Source: Streptomyces sp. NRRL F-6676 (lineage in GTDB: Bacteria > Actinomycetota > Actinomycetes > Streptomycetales > Streptomycetaceae). From it: a DNA stretch of 64,000 bases. The stretch lies in NCBI RefSeq assembly GCF_000725625.1, contig NZ_JOHS01000047.1:1-64000 (forward strand), in the 5' to 3' direction. Positions within the stretch are counted from its first letter, which is position 1. Each line of letters starts with the position of its first letter. The notes under the pieces are model-generated. The model ran no database searches. It worked only from the letters and a program-made list of their open reading frames with translations, and was not told the origin of the DNA. Positions 1-8,467 of the stretch are shown here, piece after piece. Position numbers and translations under genes: made by a program.

Positions 1-1
1 C

Positions 2-29
2 CTAGTACTGCAACGGTGCTTGCCGTGAC
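2..29. repeat. Left end of IS701-like element: CTAG target site plus terminal inverted repeat
   Basis: CTAG at 2-5 is followed by the 24-bp terminal inverted repeat at 6-29. It matches the reverse complement of 1380-1403 without mismatch. Confidence 0.88.
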
Positions 30-1403
30 GGGTGGCCAGGTCAGGGGCTGTGTCCGCGTCGTTTGTAGTGGCTGGTGCGGGCCTGGTGTTGTCGTCGTCG
101 GCGCCAGGTCGACCAGTGCAGGATGTGCTCGACGGGTGTGGGCCGGCGGTTGGTGAGGCGGGTGATCAGCCGTCGGATCTCGGCGAGGCTGAGGTGGATG
201 AGCTGGGAGGATCCGTTTCTGCTTTCCCGGCATCCAGCTCGCGGGCTCGCAGGACGGTCAGGCAGGCGTGGGCGGCCATGGCGAGGGTGATGTGGCGGTG
301 CCAGCCGGGATAGCGACGGACTTGGTAGTCGTCCAGTCCGCATTCCTGCTTCGCGCTCTGGAAGCACTCCTCGATGGCCCATCGGCTGCCCGCGATGCGG
401 ATCAGGTCATCCAGTGTGGTTCCAGCGGGGCAGTAGGCGATGTAGTAGGAGATTTCCTGCGGGCGTGCGACGCTGCGGCGGGCGATCACCCAGTGGCGGC
501 GATCGGGCCGGTGCCAGGGCCGCACCTCGACGTGTGCCCAGTCGTAGATCCGCAGGCCGTGAGCCCCGCTGCCGCAGGAACGACGCTTCCATTTCTGCCG
601 TGCCAGGCCGTTGAACAGGTCGTGGACGGGATGGTCGATCGCCCAGCGGGTGACCACGGTGTCGTGCCGGGTGGTGGCCATGACGTGGAAGACGTCCGCC
701 CGCTCCAGCTCGGACCGCCAGCCCTTGGAGAAGCCGTAGGCGGCATCCGCGGTCACCCACCGGAACGGGATCTTGTCCGCGATGGCGCGGCGGACCATCG
801 TCTTGGCCATGGCCACCTTGGTCTCGAAGGCGACCTCATCAGTGATGCCGGCCCGGCGACACCTTTCCCGGTCGTCGGTCCAGGAAGTGGGCAGATACAG
901 ACGCCGGTCGATCAGCGTCCGCCCACGGTCGGTGGCATAGGCGAGGAAGACGCCGACCTGGCAGTTCTCCGTCCGCCCCGCGGTTCCGGAGTACTGCCGC
1001 TGCACCCCCGCCGACCGCGTCCCCTTCTTCAGGAAGCCCGTGTCGTCCACGGCCAGGACGGCGTCCCGGTCGCCGAGGTTGTCGACCACGTACTGACGCA
1101 CGTCGTCGAGTACCTCGTCGGCGTCCCACTCGATCCGGTTCAGCATCCGGTGGATGCGGTCCGGGCCCGCATGGCCGGCTTCCTCCGCCAGCGTCCAGCC
1201 GTTCTTGCGCTGCAGCGGAGCGATCAGTCCCCGCATATAGGCCAATGCCGACTCACGCGGCTCCGACCTGCTGAAACGGTGCACGAACCGACCATGCACA
1301 GCTTCCAGTTCACCCGCCCACAACCTGACACCAGCAAGGTCCCCACCCATAACCACACCAACGACCGACCTGGCCATCAGTCACGGCAAGCACCGTTGCA
1401 GTA
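6..1403 (-). mobile_element. Complete IS701-family insertion sequence
   Basis: A full insertion sequence bounded by perfect 24-bp inverted repeats (6-29 and 1380-1403), each beginning TACTGCAACGGTGCTTGCCG when read inward. Both ends are flanked by CTAG (2-5 and 1404-1407). CTAG fits the YTAR target preference of the IS701 family and is most simply the 4-bp target duplication. Because CTAG is self-complementary, the symmetric match extends to 29 bp (1-29/1380-1408), so the exact boundary is ambiguous by a few bases. The element carries one intact transposase gene. Identical ends and an uninterrupted frame point to a recent, probably active copy. Confidence 0.9.
166..1377 (-). CDS. IS701-family DDE transposase
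   Basis: Transposase of 403 residues that should cut and rejoin the ends of its own element. An RNase-H-like DDE fold is readable. The first Asp lies in AVDDTGFLKKG (about residue 110), the second in VTADAAYG (about 215), and the Glu in WAIEECFQSAKQECGLDDYQ (about 340). The last motif, with AKQECGLD, is typical of the IS701 family. The start used is the first ATG, at 1375-1377 and 2 bp from the inverted repeat; MGG, nine codons later, is an alternative. The frame is intact. The basic C-terminal tail ends 137 bp before the left repeat. The gene is independent of its neighbours and serves only the mobile element. Confidence 0.92.
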   Translation of the reverse strand: MARSVVGVVMGGDLAGVRLWAGELEAVHGRFVHRFSRSEPRESALAYMRGLIAPLQRKNGWTLAEEAGHAGPDRIHRMLNRIEWDADEVLDDVRQYVVDNLGDRDAVLAVDDTGFLKKGTRSAGVQRQYSGTAGRTENCQVGVFLAYATDRGRTLIDRRLYLPTSWTDDRERCRRAGITDEVAFETKVAMAKTMVRRAIADKIPFRWVTADAAYGFSKGWRSELERADVFHVMATTRHDTVVTRWAIDHPVHDLFNGLARQKWKRRSCGSGAHGLRIYDWAHVEVRPWHRPDRRHWVIARRSVARPQEISYYIAYCPAGTTLDDLIRIAGSRWAIEECFQSAKQECGLDDYQVRRYPGWHRHITLAMAAHACLTVLRARELDAGKAETDPPSSSTSASPRSDG

Positions 1404-1407
1404 CTAG
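1380..1407. repeat. Right end of IS701-like element: terminal inverted repeat plus CTAG target site
   Basis: This is the 24-bp terminal inverted repeat (1380-1403) followed by CTAG (1404-1407). It is identical to the left end in inverted orientation. The transposase start codon lies only 2 bp inside this repeat, so transcription or its signals must come from within or outside the end. Confidence 0.88.
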
Positions 1408-1531
1408 GGCCTGTTGTTCGGATCAGGTCGCAGGGGGCTGACGGTGCCGACTCACCGCCGGTGAGCGGGGTTCCATACGGCACAGATCACACCACGCGTC
1501 CCACCCGCCGGGCGTCACGCGTGCCCGGCGC

Positions 1532-2137
1532 TCACACCGTCCAGCCGGGTTCCAGGTCGACGATGTCGCCGGTCATCGCGGCGACGTCCGCCTCGATCTG
1601 TGTGCGCAGGGCCAGCCGCTCCACCCGCTCGGCTCGGTATTTGCCGTGTTCGGCGGCCGACTGCCACATCGAGAGGATCAGGAACTCGGGGCCCGGCGCC
1701 TCGCCGAACAGTCCGCGGATCATGCCCGGTGAGCCGGCCATCGCCGGGTTCCAGACCTTCTCCTGCATCAGCGCGAAGTGCTCGGCCCGCTCCTCGTGGA
1801 CGCGGCAGTGGGCGACGCGGACGAGGTCGGCCTCGGTGAAGCGCGGTTCGAAGCCCGTCTTCACGTCGAAGCGGTAGTCGAACAGTTTGACCTGCTGGTC
1901 CTTGAACGTGCCGGACTGCGTGGCGGCCAGCCGGTCGTGGGAACGGGCCATGAAGGAGTCGTAGAAGGTGCGGCTCTCCCAGAAGGTGAAGACGTGCGCC
2001 ACACCGGGGCGGGCGCGGCTGAAGCCCCCGCCCTGTCCCCTGAAGCCCGGCTCACCCGGCAGCCCCGCCCACTTCCGCTGTCCCCGTTCGAAACCTCGGC
2101 GGTCCACCACGGTGCAGCGAATCCACTTGACCAGCAC
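1532..2137 (-). CDS. YdbC-like / DUF4937 family protein
   Basis: Protein of 201 residues opening MLVKWIRCTVVDRRGFERGQ, a signature I associate with the YdbC/DUF4937 group of ABM-like ferredoxin-fold proteins. Two halves are visible: an N-terminal part (about 1-85, VAHVFTFWESRTFYDSFM) and a C-terminal part (about 90-200) with HCRVHEERAEHFALMQEKVW and FLILSMWQSAAEHGKYRAER. The second half resembles the antibiotic-biosynthesis-monooxygenase / heme-degrading fold by pattern. No catalytic role can be assigned. The start is GTG at 2137, with no strong Shine-Dalgarno site visible. It lies divergent from the TerD gene, and the IS inserted 124 bp beyond its 3' end without breaking it. Confidence 0.7.
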   Translation of the reverse strand: MLVKWIRCTVVDRRGFERGQRKWAGLPGEPGFRGQGGGFSRARPGVAHVFTFWESRTFYDSFMARSHDRLAATQSGTFKDQQVKLFDYRFDVKTGFEPRFTEADLVRVAHCRVHEERAEHFALMQEKVWNPAMAGSPGMIRGLFGEAPGPEFLILSMWQSAAEHGKYRAERVERLALRTQIEADVAAMTGDIVDLEPGWTV

Positions 2138-2295
2138 CGCGCCATCGTAAGGCCACCGGCGTGGCGCCGGTCACGCTCGTCGGGAGCGCAGGGGCGCACG
2201 AGCACCCCCGACCGTCGCACGACCGTGGCAGGATGGACAAACGGCCCTCGCGGCCTGGTGGTTGGCGCTCGGCACTCGGGGAAGGGGCACATGCG

Positions 2296-2829
2296 GTGAG
2301 CGGCATCAGCAAGGGGATCGACAAGGCCGAGGTATCGGTCAAATGGGACCCGTCGCCCACCGGCGAGGACCCCACCGACCTCGACATCGTCGCCGGGACC
2401 TACACGGGCGACGACCCGTACGGCACCCCGGTCTACGTGGCGCACTTCGACAGCCGGTCCCCGGACGGGACGATCAACCTCAACCGGGACAGCCACGACG
2501 GCAAGGGCTTCGGCTGGGACGAGGTCATGACGCTGGAACTGGAGCGCCTCGATCCGCGGTACGTACGGGTGGTGGTCGGCGTGGTGATCCAGCAGCGGTA
2601 CGGTCACCGGACCTTCGCCCGCGTCCTCAACCCCGCGCTCCGCGTCCGCGAGGGCTACGACGTACTCGCCGAGGACGACTTCACCGGAGTCCCGGACGCG
2701 ACGGCGGCCACGATCGCGGAGTTCGTCCGGGACGACTCCGGCGAGTGGGAGTTCCGCGCGGGCCTCACCGGCTTCGCCGACGACGACCTGGCGACGTTCC
2801 CGCGCGTGATGGGCCGGGCCCGCGCCTGA
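2296..2829 (+). CDS. TerD-family (tellurite-resistance-like) calcium-binding protein
   Basis: Protein of 177 residues beginning VSGISKGIDKAEVSVKWDPS, the usual start of Streptomyces TerD-like proteins. The family forms a beta-sandwich with acidic Ca2+ sites. Here DPTDLDIVAGTY (about 30-41) and NRDSHDGKGFGWDEVMTLEL (about 66-85) supply the Asp-rich pattern. These proteins are linked to envelope stress, tellurite tolerance or differentiation, but the role of this single gene is unknown. GTG at 2296 was chosen because GGAAGGGG lies about 10 bp upstream and homologues start MSGISKG; the frame is open further upstream but without family similarity. No other ter genes are nearby, and a terminator hairpin follows at 2836-2863. 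Confidence 0.82.
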   Translation: MSGISKGIDKAEVSVKWDPSPTGEDPTDLDIVAGTYTGDDPYGTPVYVAHFDSRSPDGTINLNRDSHDGKGFGWDEVMTLELERLDPRYVRVVVGVVIQQRYGHRTFARVLNPALRVREGYDVLAEDDFTGVPDATAATIAEFVRDDSGEWEFRAGLTGFADDDLATFPRVMGRARA

Positions 2830-2835
2830 CCTCGC

Positions 2836-2863
2836 GTTTCGCCCGGGCCGGTCCGGGCGAAAC
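2836..2863 (+). terminator. Terminator after the TerD-family gene
   Basis: An 11-bp perfect stem, GTTTCGCCCGG / CCGGGCGAAAC, with a 6-nt loop lies 6 bp after the stop codon. The first arm and loop are repeated at 2866-2892, giving a second copy of CTCGCGTTTCGCCCGGGCCG. Confidence 0.7.
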
Positions 2864-2996
2864 CCTCGCGTTTCGCCCGGGCCGGTCCGGCGGACCCGCC
2901 CGGGCTTCCGGCGCGCGCAGCACTCCGGGAGCGGGCTCTGAGCCACGAGAGTCCGGCGTCTCGGTCGGTGGTGCCCACAGCGGCGCTCCGATACGC

Positions 2997-3034
2997 CGAG
3001 GGCGGGGGCCCGGACATCCGGCCCCCCGCCCTCG
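2997..3034 (-). terminator. Terminator of nrdJ
   Basis: A 14-bp stem, CGAGGGCGGGGGCC, pairs with its complement across a 9-nt loop with one bulged C. It lies about 30 bp beyond the nrdJ stop on the minus strand, without a clear T-run, as is usual for Streptomyces. Confidence 0.65.
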
Positions 3035-3066
3035 CCGGACGCCTTCGGCGCCCGGCGGTGTTCACC

Positions 3067-5976
3067 TCAGCTGCAACCGCTGGTGGAGCCGCAGCCCTCG
3101 CAGATGTAGCAGGAGCCGGCCCGCTGCATCTTCGTGCCGCAGGAGAAGCAGAGCGGGGCGTCCGCCTGGATGCCGAGCTGCATCTCGACCAGTTCGGCGC
3201 TGGTGTGGGCCTGCTTCGGGGCCGGCAGGGCCGCGGCGACCTCCGCCTTCGGCGTGGCGACGGCCTTCAGCTCCTGGGCGCGGGGCGCCGACTGGGCCAG
3301 GCCCTCGACGTCCATGTCCTCGTCGTCGAGCGGCTCGTAGGAGCCGGTCTCCAGGTGACGCTGGCGCTCCTCGGCGGAGTGGATGCCGAGCGCGGAGCGG
3401 GTCTCGAAGGGCAGGAAGTCCAGCGCCAGGCGGCGGAAGATGTAGTCGACGATCGACTGCGCCATCCGCACGTCCGGGTCGTCGGTCATGCCGGCCGGCT
3501 CGAAGCGCATGTTGGTGAACTTCGAGACGTACGTCTCCAGCGGCACCCCGTACTGGAGGCCGACGGAGACCGCGATGGAGAAGGCGTCCATCATGCCCGC
3601 GAGGGTGGAGCCCTGCTTGGACATCTTGAGGAAGACCTCGCCGAGACCGTCGTCGGGGTAGGAGTTGGCCGTCATGTAGCCCTCGGCGCCGCCGACGGTG
3701 AAGGACGTGGTGATGCCGGGGCGGCCCTTGGGGAGGCGCTTGCGGACCGGACGGTACTCGACGACCTTCTCGACCGCGGTACGGATCGTCTCCTCGGCCT
3801 TCTCGGTGATCGCGTCCTTCTCGACGGACTTGGTGTCCTTGGTCTTGGCCGACAGCGGCTGGCCGACCTTGCAGTTGTCGCGGTAGATGGCGAGCGCCTT
3901 GACGCCCAGCTTCCACGCCTCGTAGTAGATCTCCTCGACCTCCTCGACGGTCGCCGTCTCCGGCATGTTGACCGTCTTGGAGATGGCGCCGGAGATCCAC
4001 GGCTGGATCGCGGCCATCATGCGGACGTGGCCCATCGGGGAGATGGCGCGCTCGCCCATGGCGCAGTCGAACACCTCGTAGTGCTCGGGCTTGAGGCCGG
4101 GGGCGTCGATCACGTTGCCGTTCTCGGCGATGTGGGCGACGATCGCCTCGATCTGCTCCTCCTGGTAGCCCAGGCGGCGCAGGGCCTGCGGGACGGTGCC
4201 GTTGACGATCTGCATCGAGCCGCCGCCGACCAGCTTCTTGAACTTGACCAGCGCCAGGTCCGGCTCGACACCGGTGGTGTCGCAGGACATCGCCAGGCCG
4301 ATGGTGCCGGTGGGGGCGAGCACGGAGGCCTGCGAGTTGCGGAAGCCGTGCTTCTCGCCGAGGCGCTGCACGTCCTGCCAGGCCTCGGTGGCCGCGGCCC
4401 ACACCGGGGTGTCCAGGTCGTCCATGCGGACGGCCACGGCGTTGGCGTCGGCGTGCTGCTTCATGACGCGCTGGTGCGGCTGGGCGTTGCGGGCGTAGCC
4501 GTCGTACGGGCCGACGACCGCGGCGAGCTCGGCGGAGCGGCGGTAGGCGGTGCCGGTCATCAGGGAGGTGATGGCACCGGCGAGCGCGCGGCCGCCGTCG
4601 GAGTCGTAGGCGTGGCCGGTGGCCATGAGCAGGGCGCCGAGGTTGGCGTAGCCGATGCCGAGCTGGCGGAAGGCGCGGGTGTTCTCGCCGATCTTCTGGG
4701 TCGGGAAGTCCGCGAAGCAGATGGAGATGTCCATCGCGGTGATGACCAGCTCGACGAGCTTCTGGAACCGCTCGGTCTCGAAGGACTGGTGGCCCTCGCC
4801 GTCGTCCTTGAGGAACTTCATCAGGTTGAGCGAGGCGAGGTTGCAGGACGTGTTGTCCAGGTGCATGTACTCGCTGCACGGGTTCGAGCCGTTGATGCGG
4901 CCGGACTCCGGGCACGTGTGCCAGTGGTTGATGGTGTCGTCGTACTGGATGCCGGGGTCGGCGCAGGCCCAGGCGGCCTCGGCCATCTTGCGGAAGAGCG
5001 ACTTGGCGTCGACCTCCTCGATGACCTCGCCGGTCATCCGGGCACGCAGCCCGAACCGCCCGCCGGTCTCGACGGCCTTCATGAAGGTGTCGTTGACACG
5101 GACGGAGTTGTTGGCGTTCTGGTACTGGACGGACGTGATGTCGTCGCCGCCCAGGTCCATGTCGAAGCCCGCGTCGCGCAGGGCGCGGATCTTCTCCTCT
5201 TCCTTCACCTTGGTCTGGATGAAGTTCTCCACGTCGGGGTGGTCGACGTCGAGGATGACCATCTTGGCGGCGCGGCGGGTGGCACCGCCGGACTTGATGG
5301 TGCCGGCGGAGGCGTCGGCGCCGCGCATGAAGGAGACGGGGCCCGAGGCGTTGCCGCCGGAGGAGAGGAGCTCCTTGGAGGAGCGGATGCGGGAGAGGTT
5401 CAGGCCGGCGCCGGAGCCGCCCTTGAAGATCATGCCCTCTTCCTTGTACCAGTCGAGGATCGACTCCATGGAGTCGTCGACGGACAGGATGAAGCAGGCG
5501 GAGACCTGCTGGGGCTGGGGGGTGCCGACGTTGAACCAGACGGGGCTGTTGAAGCTGAAGATCTGGTGCAGGAGGGCGTACGCCAGTTCGTGCTCGAAGA
5601 TCTCGGCGTCGGCGGGCGAGGCGAAGTACTTGTTGTCCTCGCCGGCCTTCCGGTAGGTCTTCACGATCCGGTCGATCAGCTGCTTGAGGCTGACCTCGCG
5701 CTGCGGAGTGCCGACCGCTCCGCGGAAGTACTTGCTGGTGACGATGTTGACCGCGTTCACCGACCAGAACTCGGGGAACTCCACGCCGCGCTGCTCGAAG
5801 TTGACCGAGCCGTCGCGCCAGTTGGTCATGACGACGTCACGAGACGCCCATTCCACCTCGTCGTACGGGTGTACGCCGGGGGTGGTGTGGATGCGCTCGA
5901 TACGCAGGCCCTTGCTGCCCGCCTTGGTGCCCTTGGCGCGGGAACTCCGTGCCGGACCGCTCGCCGTCTCTGTCAT
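3067..5976 (-). CDS. nrdJ: Class II (adenosylcobalamin-dependent) ribonucleotide reductase
   Basis: Makes deoxyribonucleoside diphosphates from ribonucleoside diphosphates, using adenosylcobalamin to generate the thiyl radical, so it works with or without oxygen. The protein has 969 residues, the normal size for Streptomyces NrdJ. Visible landmarks are the NxCxE active-site motif as NPCSEY with following HLDNTSCNLASLN (about 360-380), the finger-loop region LAPTGTIGLAMSCDTTG, and a cysteine-rich C-terminal tail (CFSCGTKMQRAGSCYICEGC) that probably supplies the redox-shuttling thiols. The start is ATG at 5976, preceded by GGGAGGCGGC; an in-frame start at 6057 lacks a ribosome site. The gene follows nrdR, 175 bp downstream on the same strand, the classic nrdRJ operon. 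It is presumably repressed by NrdR when dATP is high. Confidence 0.96.
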   Translation of the reverse strand: MTETASGPARSSRAKGTKAGSKGLRIERIHTTPGVHPYDEVEWASRDVVMTNWRDGSVNFEQRGVEFPEFWSVNAVNIVTSKYFRGAVGTPQREVSLKQLIDRIVKTYRKAGEDNKYFASPADAEIFEHELAYALLHQIFSFNSPVWFNVGTPQPQQVSACFILSVDDSMESILDWYKEEGMIFKGGSGAGLNLSRIRSSKELLSSGGNASGPVSFMRGADASAGTIKSGGATRRAAKMVILDVDHPDVENFIQTKVKEEEKIRALRDAGFDMDLGGDDITSVQYQNANNSVRVNDTFMKAVETGGRFGLRARMTGEVIEEVDAKSLFRKMAEAAWACADPGIQYDDTINHWHTCPESGRINGSNPCSEYMHLDNTSCNLASLNLMKFLKDDGEGHQSFETERFQKLVELVITAMDISICFADFPTQKIGENTRAFRQLGIGYANLGALLMATGHAYDSDGGRALAGAITSLMTGTAYRRSAELAAVVGPYDGYARNAQPHQRVMKQHADANAVAVRMDDLDTPVWAAATEAWQDVQRLGEKHGFRNSQASVLAPTGTIGLAMSCDTTGVEPDLALVKFKKLVGGGSMQIVNGTVPQALRRLGYQEEQIEAIVAHIAENGNVIDAPGLKPEHYEVFDCAMGERAISPMGHVRMMAAIQPWISGAISKTVNMPETATVEEVEEIYYEAWKLGVKALAIYRDNCKVGQPLSAKTKDTKSVEKDAITEKAEETIRTAVEKVVEYRPVRKRLPKGRPGITTSFTVGGAEGYMTANSYPDDGLGEVFLKMSKQGSTLAGMMDAFSIAVSVGLQYGVPLETYVSKFTNMRFEPAGMTDDPDVRMAQSIVDYIFRRLALDFLPFETRSALGIHSAEERQRHLETGSYEPLDDEDMDVEGLAQSAPRAQELKAVATPKAEVAAALPAPKQAHTSAELVEMQLGIQADAPLCFSCGTKMQRAGSCYICEGCGSTSGCS

Positions 5977-6151
5977 GCCGCCTCCCTGATATCGGGCAAA
6001 ACGCCCATCAGTGCCCGTTTCTTCCTGGCACTTGTGTGTGGTGTGTCTGCTGGTCACACGCGTCCGTGCTGCTCGGGCGCGCGTGACAGGTCTGTGTGCG
6101 CCGCCGTGGTGGCCGGTCCGGCGTCCCCGCCGTTCCGGGCCGGCCGTTTCG

Positions 6152-6784
6152 TCAGTCGGCGGCGGTGGCGGGCACGGGGACGCTCCCGGGCGTCCCTCCG
6201 GACCCGCGGTCGGTTCCCTGCCGTCCCGCCCGGTCGGCTCCCTGGCGTTCCGCCCGGTCGGCCGGCCGGCGTTCGGTGACGGCGTCCGCGCGGTCGTCGT
6301 CGTCCGCGCCTCCCGCCCCGTCGCCGGCGGGGTGCGCCGTCTGTTGCTGCCTGAGTTCCGCGATGGCGGCCTCGAAGTCCTCCAGCGAGTCGAACGCCCG
6401 GTAGACGGACGCGAACCGCAGATAGGCGACGAGGTCGAGTTCCTGAAGGGGTCCGAGTATGGCCAGCCCCACGTCGTGGGTGGTCAGCTCGGCGCTTCCG
6501 GTGGCGCGCACCGCCTCCTCGACCCGCTGGCCGAGCTGGGCGAGTGCGTCTTCCGTGACGGGCCGCCCCTGGCATGCCTTGCGCACGCCGTTGATGACCT
6601 TGGTGCGGCTGAAGGGTTCGGTGACCCCGGACCGCTTGACCACCATCAGCGAACAGGTCTCCACGGTCGTGAAACGACGGGAGCAGTCGGGGCACTGGCG
6701 GCGCCTGCGGATCGAGGTGCCGTCGTCGGTCGTACGGCTGTCGACGACGCGGCTGTCGGGATGCCTGCAGAAGGGGCAGTGCAT
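6152..6784 (-). CDS. nrdR: Transcriptional repressor NrdR
   Basis: Zinc-ribbon plus ATP-cone repressor of ribonucleotide reductase genes. The N-terminus has the CPFC pair (residues 3-6) and a second CPDC pair (about 31-34). The ATP-cone domain follows (about 46-136), including [20 protein letters not shown]. It binds tandem NrdR boxes when loaded with ATP/dATP. The protein has 210 residues, about 50 more than most NrdR. The extra tail (about 150-210) is charged low-complexity sequence with [13 protein letters not shown] repeats and is not expected to be folded. The ATG at 6784 has AAGGAGG about 9 bp upstream. It is first in the nrdRJ operon, and the two boxes at 6894-6940 suggest autoregulation. 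Confidence 0.96.
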   Translation of the reverse strand: MHCPFCRHPDSRVVDSRTTDDGTSIRRRRQCPDCSRRFTTVETCSLMVVKRSGVTEPFSRTKVINGVRKACQGRPVTEDALAQLGQRVEEAVRATGSAELTTHDVGLAILGPLQELDLVAYLRFASVYRAFDSLEDFEAAIAELRQQQTAHPAGDGAGGADDDDRADAVTERRPADRAERQGADRAGRQGTDRGSGGTPGSVPVPATAAD

Positions 6785-6893
6785 GGTTCCAAGCCTCCTT
6801 CACGGCACGACACATCAGCCACAAGAGACCTCACCGGTCCCTCGGAGCGACCCCCAGCATAGGCGATCTCCTGACCGGCGAAAGACCGGGGGA

Positions 6894-6909
6894 ACACAAC
6901 TTGTGGGCC
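6894..6909 (-). promoter_or_regulatory. NrdR box (proximal)
   Basis: This 16-mer contains CACAACTTGTG, a perfect 5-bp inverted repeat around 6900. It matches the NrdR consensus acaCwAtATaTwGtgt at the C, A, T and G core positions with a few deviations. It lies about 110 bp upstream of nrdR and is separated by 15 bp from a second box. Confidence 0.7.
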
Positions 6910-6924
6910 GCTGCCGCTATCCAA

Positions 6925-6940
6925 CCACTAGATGTAGCGA
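6925..6940 (-). promoter_or_regulatory. NrdR box (distal)
   Basis: This 16-mer contains CTAGATGTAG at 6928-6937, which fits CwAtATaTwG at all fixed positions. Centre-to-centre distance to the proximal box is 31 bp (three helical turns), with a 15-bp linker. That is the spacing described for Streptomyces NrdR operators. Confidence 0.72.
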
Positions 6941-7364
6941 TTGGCTCGCACAAACGCCGATGACACGCCCGGCGCATGCGACACCGCGGGTGCGACGTGG
7001 GCGGGGTGCGACCGCCCGCTTGCGGACAGTGCCCGGCCCGCTTGCGGACAGTGCGCGCAGGGCCCCGGGACGGGACTCGCGGGCGCGTCCGAGCCGCGCG
7101 TGCACGGGACGTGCGCGCGGGCGTACCGACGTGCGGGCGGTCGTGCGCGGATGCGGTGGACACCGCATGGAGAAGCCGGGCCGGTGCGCGGCGCGCGGAA
7201 GCCCTGATGGCAGACTGGGCGCCGCCGACGCGGAGTCCCGGCCGACGGGGCCCTCGCCCCGGCGGTGAAGAGTACAGCAGCACATGCCCGCCCGACCCCC
7301 GGACGGCCGGCGTCGGCTATACACCTGGGCACCCGATTCCGACAGGTAATCAGCGGTTTTTCAC

Positions 7365-7380
7365 TCGAACGTGTGTTTGG
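7365..7380 (+). promoter_or_regulatory. LexA (SOS) box of lexA
   Basis: TCGAAC-GTGT-GTTTGG matches the actinobacterial operator TCGAAC-N4-GTTCGA, perfect in the left half and three of six in the right. It overlaps the -35 of the candidate promoter at 7377-7406, 64 bp before the lexA start. This geometry would give autorepression. Confidence 0.82.
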
Positions 7381-7406
7381 CGCAACCTTTCGAAAGCCAC
7401 TACCGT
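7377..7406 (+). promoter_or_regulatory. Candidate lexA promoter
   Basis: TTGGCG (7377-7382) and TACCGT (7401-7406) are separated by 18 bp, overlapping the LexA box. The prediction is by eye only; the -10 is imperfect. Confidence 0.4.
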
Positions 7407-7443
7407 TGTGCTGCACGGGAGACCATCGAGAGGGGCCGACGAC

Positions 7444-8223
7444 GTGACCACCACCGCAGACAGTGCCGCCATCACTGCCCAGGACCGTTCCCAGGGCCGA
7501 CTCGAGCCGGTGCATGCGATGACGGAAGTTCCGCACCCCGAGGGACCAAAGAGGTCCCTGCCCGGGCGACCTCCCGGCATCCGGGCGGACAGTTCCGGGC
7601 TGACCGACCGGCAGCGCCGCGTGATCGAAGTCATCCGGGATTCCGTGCAGCGGCGCGGCTACCCGCCGTCGATGCGGGAGATCGGCCAGGCCGTGGGCCT
7701 GTCCAGCACCTCTTCCGTGGCACACCAGCTGATGGCGCTGGAGCGCAAGGGCTTCCTGCGCCGCGACCCGCACCGCCCGCGCGCCTACGAGGTGCGCGGC
7801 TCGGACCAGGCCGCTCCCGTGCAGCCCACCGACACGGCGGGCAAGCCGGCCGCGTCGTACGTGCCCCTGGTGGGCCGGATCGCCGCCGGTGGGCCGATCC
7901 TGGCCGAGGAGTCCGTGGAGGACGTGTTCCCGCTGCCGCGGCAGCTGGTCGGTGACGGTGAGCTGTTCGTGCTGAAGGTCGTCGGTGACTCGATGATCGA
8001 GGCGGCGATCTGCGACGGGGACTGGGTCACCGTGCGGCGTCAGCCGGTGGCGGAGAACGGGGACATCGTCGCCGCGATGCTGGAGGGCGAGGCGACGGTG
8101 AAGCGCTTCAAGCGCGAGGACGGGCATGTGTGGCTGCTGCCGCACAACGCGGCGTACGAGCCGATCCCCGGTGACGATGCGACGATCCTGGGCAAGGTGG
8201 TGGCGGTGCTGCGGCGGGTCTGA
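7444..8223 (+). CDS. lexA: SOS repressor LexA
   Basis: Represses DNA-damage genes and inactivates itself by RecA-stimulated self-cleavage. The protein has 259 residues, with an N-terminal extension of about 50 usual in Streptomyces. A winged-helix DNA-binding domain spans about 53-117 ([36 protein letters not shown]). The S24 peptidase domain spans about 140-259, with the cleavage bond Ala148-Gly149 in RIAAGGP, catalytic Ser183 in GDSMIE and Lys220 in EATVKRF. GTG at 7444 was chosen because GAGAGGGG lies just upstream; the longer open frame upstream runs through the promoter and operator. A strong terminator follows at 8267-8299. Confidence 0.96.
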   Translation: MTTTADSAAITAQDRSQGRLEPVHAMTEVPHPEGPKRSLPGRPPGIRADSSGLTDRQRRVIEVIRDSVQRRGYPPSMREIGQAVGLSSTSSVAHQLMALERKGFLRRDPHRPRAYEVRGSDQAAPVQPTDTAGKPAASYVPLVGRIAAGGPILAEESVEDVFPLPRQLVGDGELFVLKVVGDSMIEAAICDGDWVTVRRQPVAENGDIVAAMLEGEATVKRFKREDGHVWLLPHNAAYEPIPGDDATILGKVVAVLRRV

Positions 8224-8266
8224 CGTCGTCGCCTGCGGGACGTCGCCTGCGGCGTCCTTGCCGACG

Positions 8267-8299
8267 GGCCCCGGAACCACCTGCGCCGGTTCCGGGGCC
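8267..8299 (+). terminator. Terminator of lexA
   Basis: A perfect 12-bp stem, GGCCCCGGAACC / GGTTCCGGGGCC, with a 9-nt loop begins 44 bp after the lexA stop. Confidence 0.82.
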
Positions 8300-8317
8300 T
8301 TGTGCTGTGCGGGGCGG

Positions 8318-8467
8318 GTTCTTTCGCCCCCGCCGCCCCTGCCCTTCCCGCCCCTGCCCGTCCCGTCCCGTCCCTGACAAGGGGCTCCGCCCCTTGGACC
8401 CCGTACGGGGCTTCGCCCCGTTTCGCGCCCACGTGGCGGGGCCGCAGGGTGACACAACCCCGCGCCC
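8318..8467 (+). repeat. Dispersed GC-rich intergenic repeat, copy A
   Basis: Begins with a GTTCTTTCGCCCCCGCCG arm and a CCCTGCCC/CCCGTCCC pyrimidine run. It then has GGGGCTCCGCCCC and GGGGCTTCGCCCC hairpins and ends CCCCGCGCCCCT. The same modules recur near 18.5, 23.6, 27.3, 38.9-39.4 and 52.5 kb. It sits between the convergent lexA and DinG-like genes. Confidence 0.65.

Larger units (their letters stand above)
6785..7443. other. Divergent regulatory region between nrdR and lexA
   Basis: No credible gene is seen in these 659 bp. The nrdR side holds the tandem NrdR boxes (6894-6940) and the lexA side holds the LexA box and promoter (7365-7406). Between them lies an 18-bp exact direct repeat of CCCGCTTGCGGACAGTGC at 7015-7032 and 7037-7054 (22-bp period), of unknown purpose. 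Confidence 0.7.

Noticed and set aside
1406..1430. GGGCCTGTTGTTCGGATCAG just after the IS as the end of a second insertion sequence
   Set aside because: It resembles ends of some Streptomyces IS5-type elements, but no partner inverted repeat or transposase is present nearby, so it cannot be supported.
2968..6279. An 1103-codon rightward open frame
   Set aside because: It lies wholly antisense to nrdJ, and its Leu/Gly/Asp/Val/Arg-rich sequence is the shadow expected opposite a high-GC gene. No domain is recognisable.
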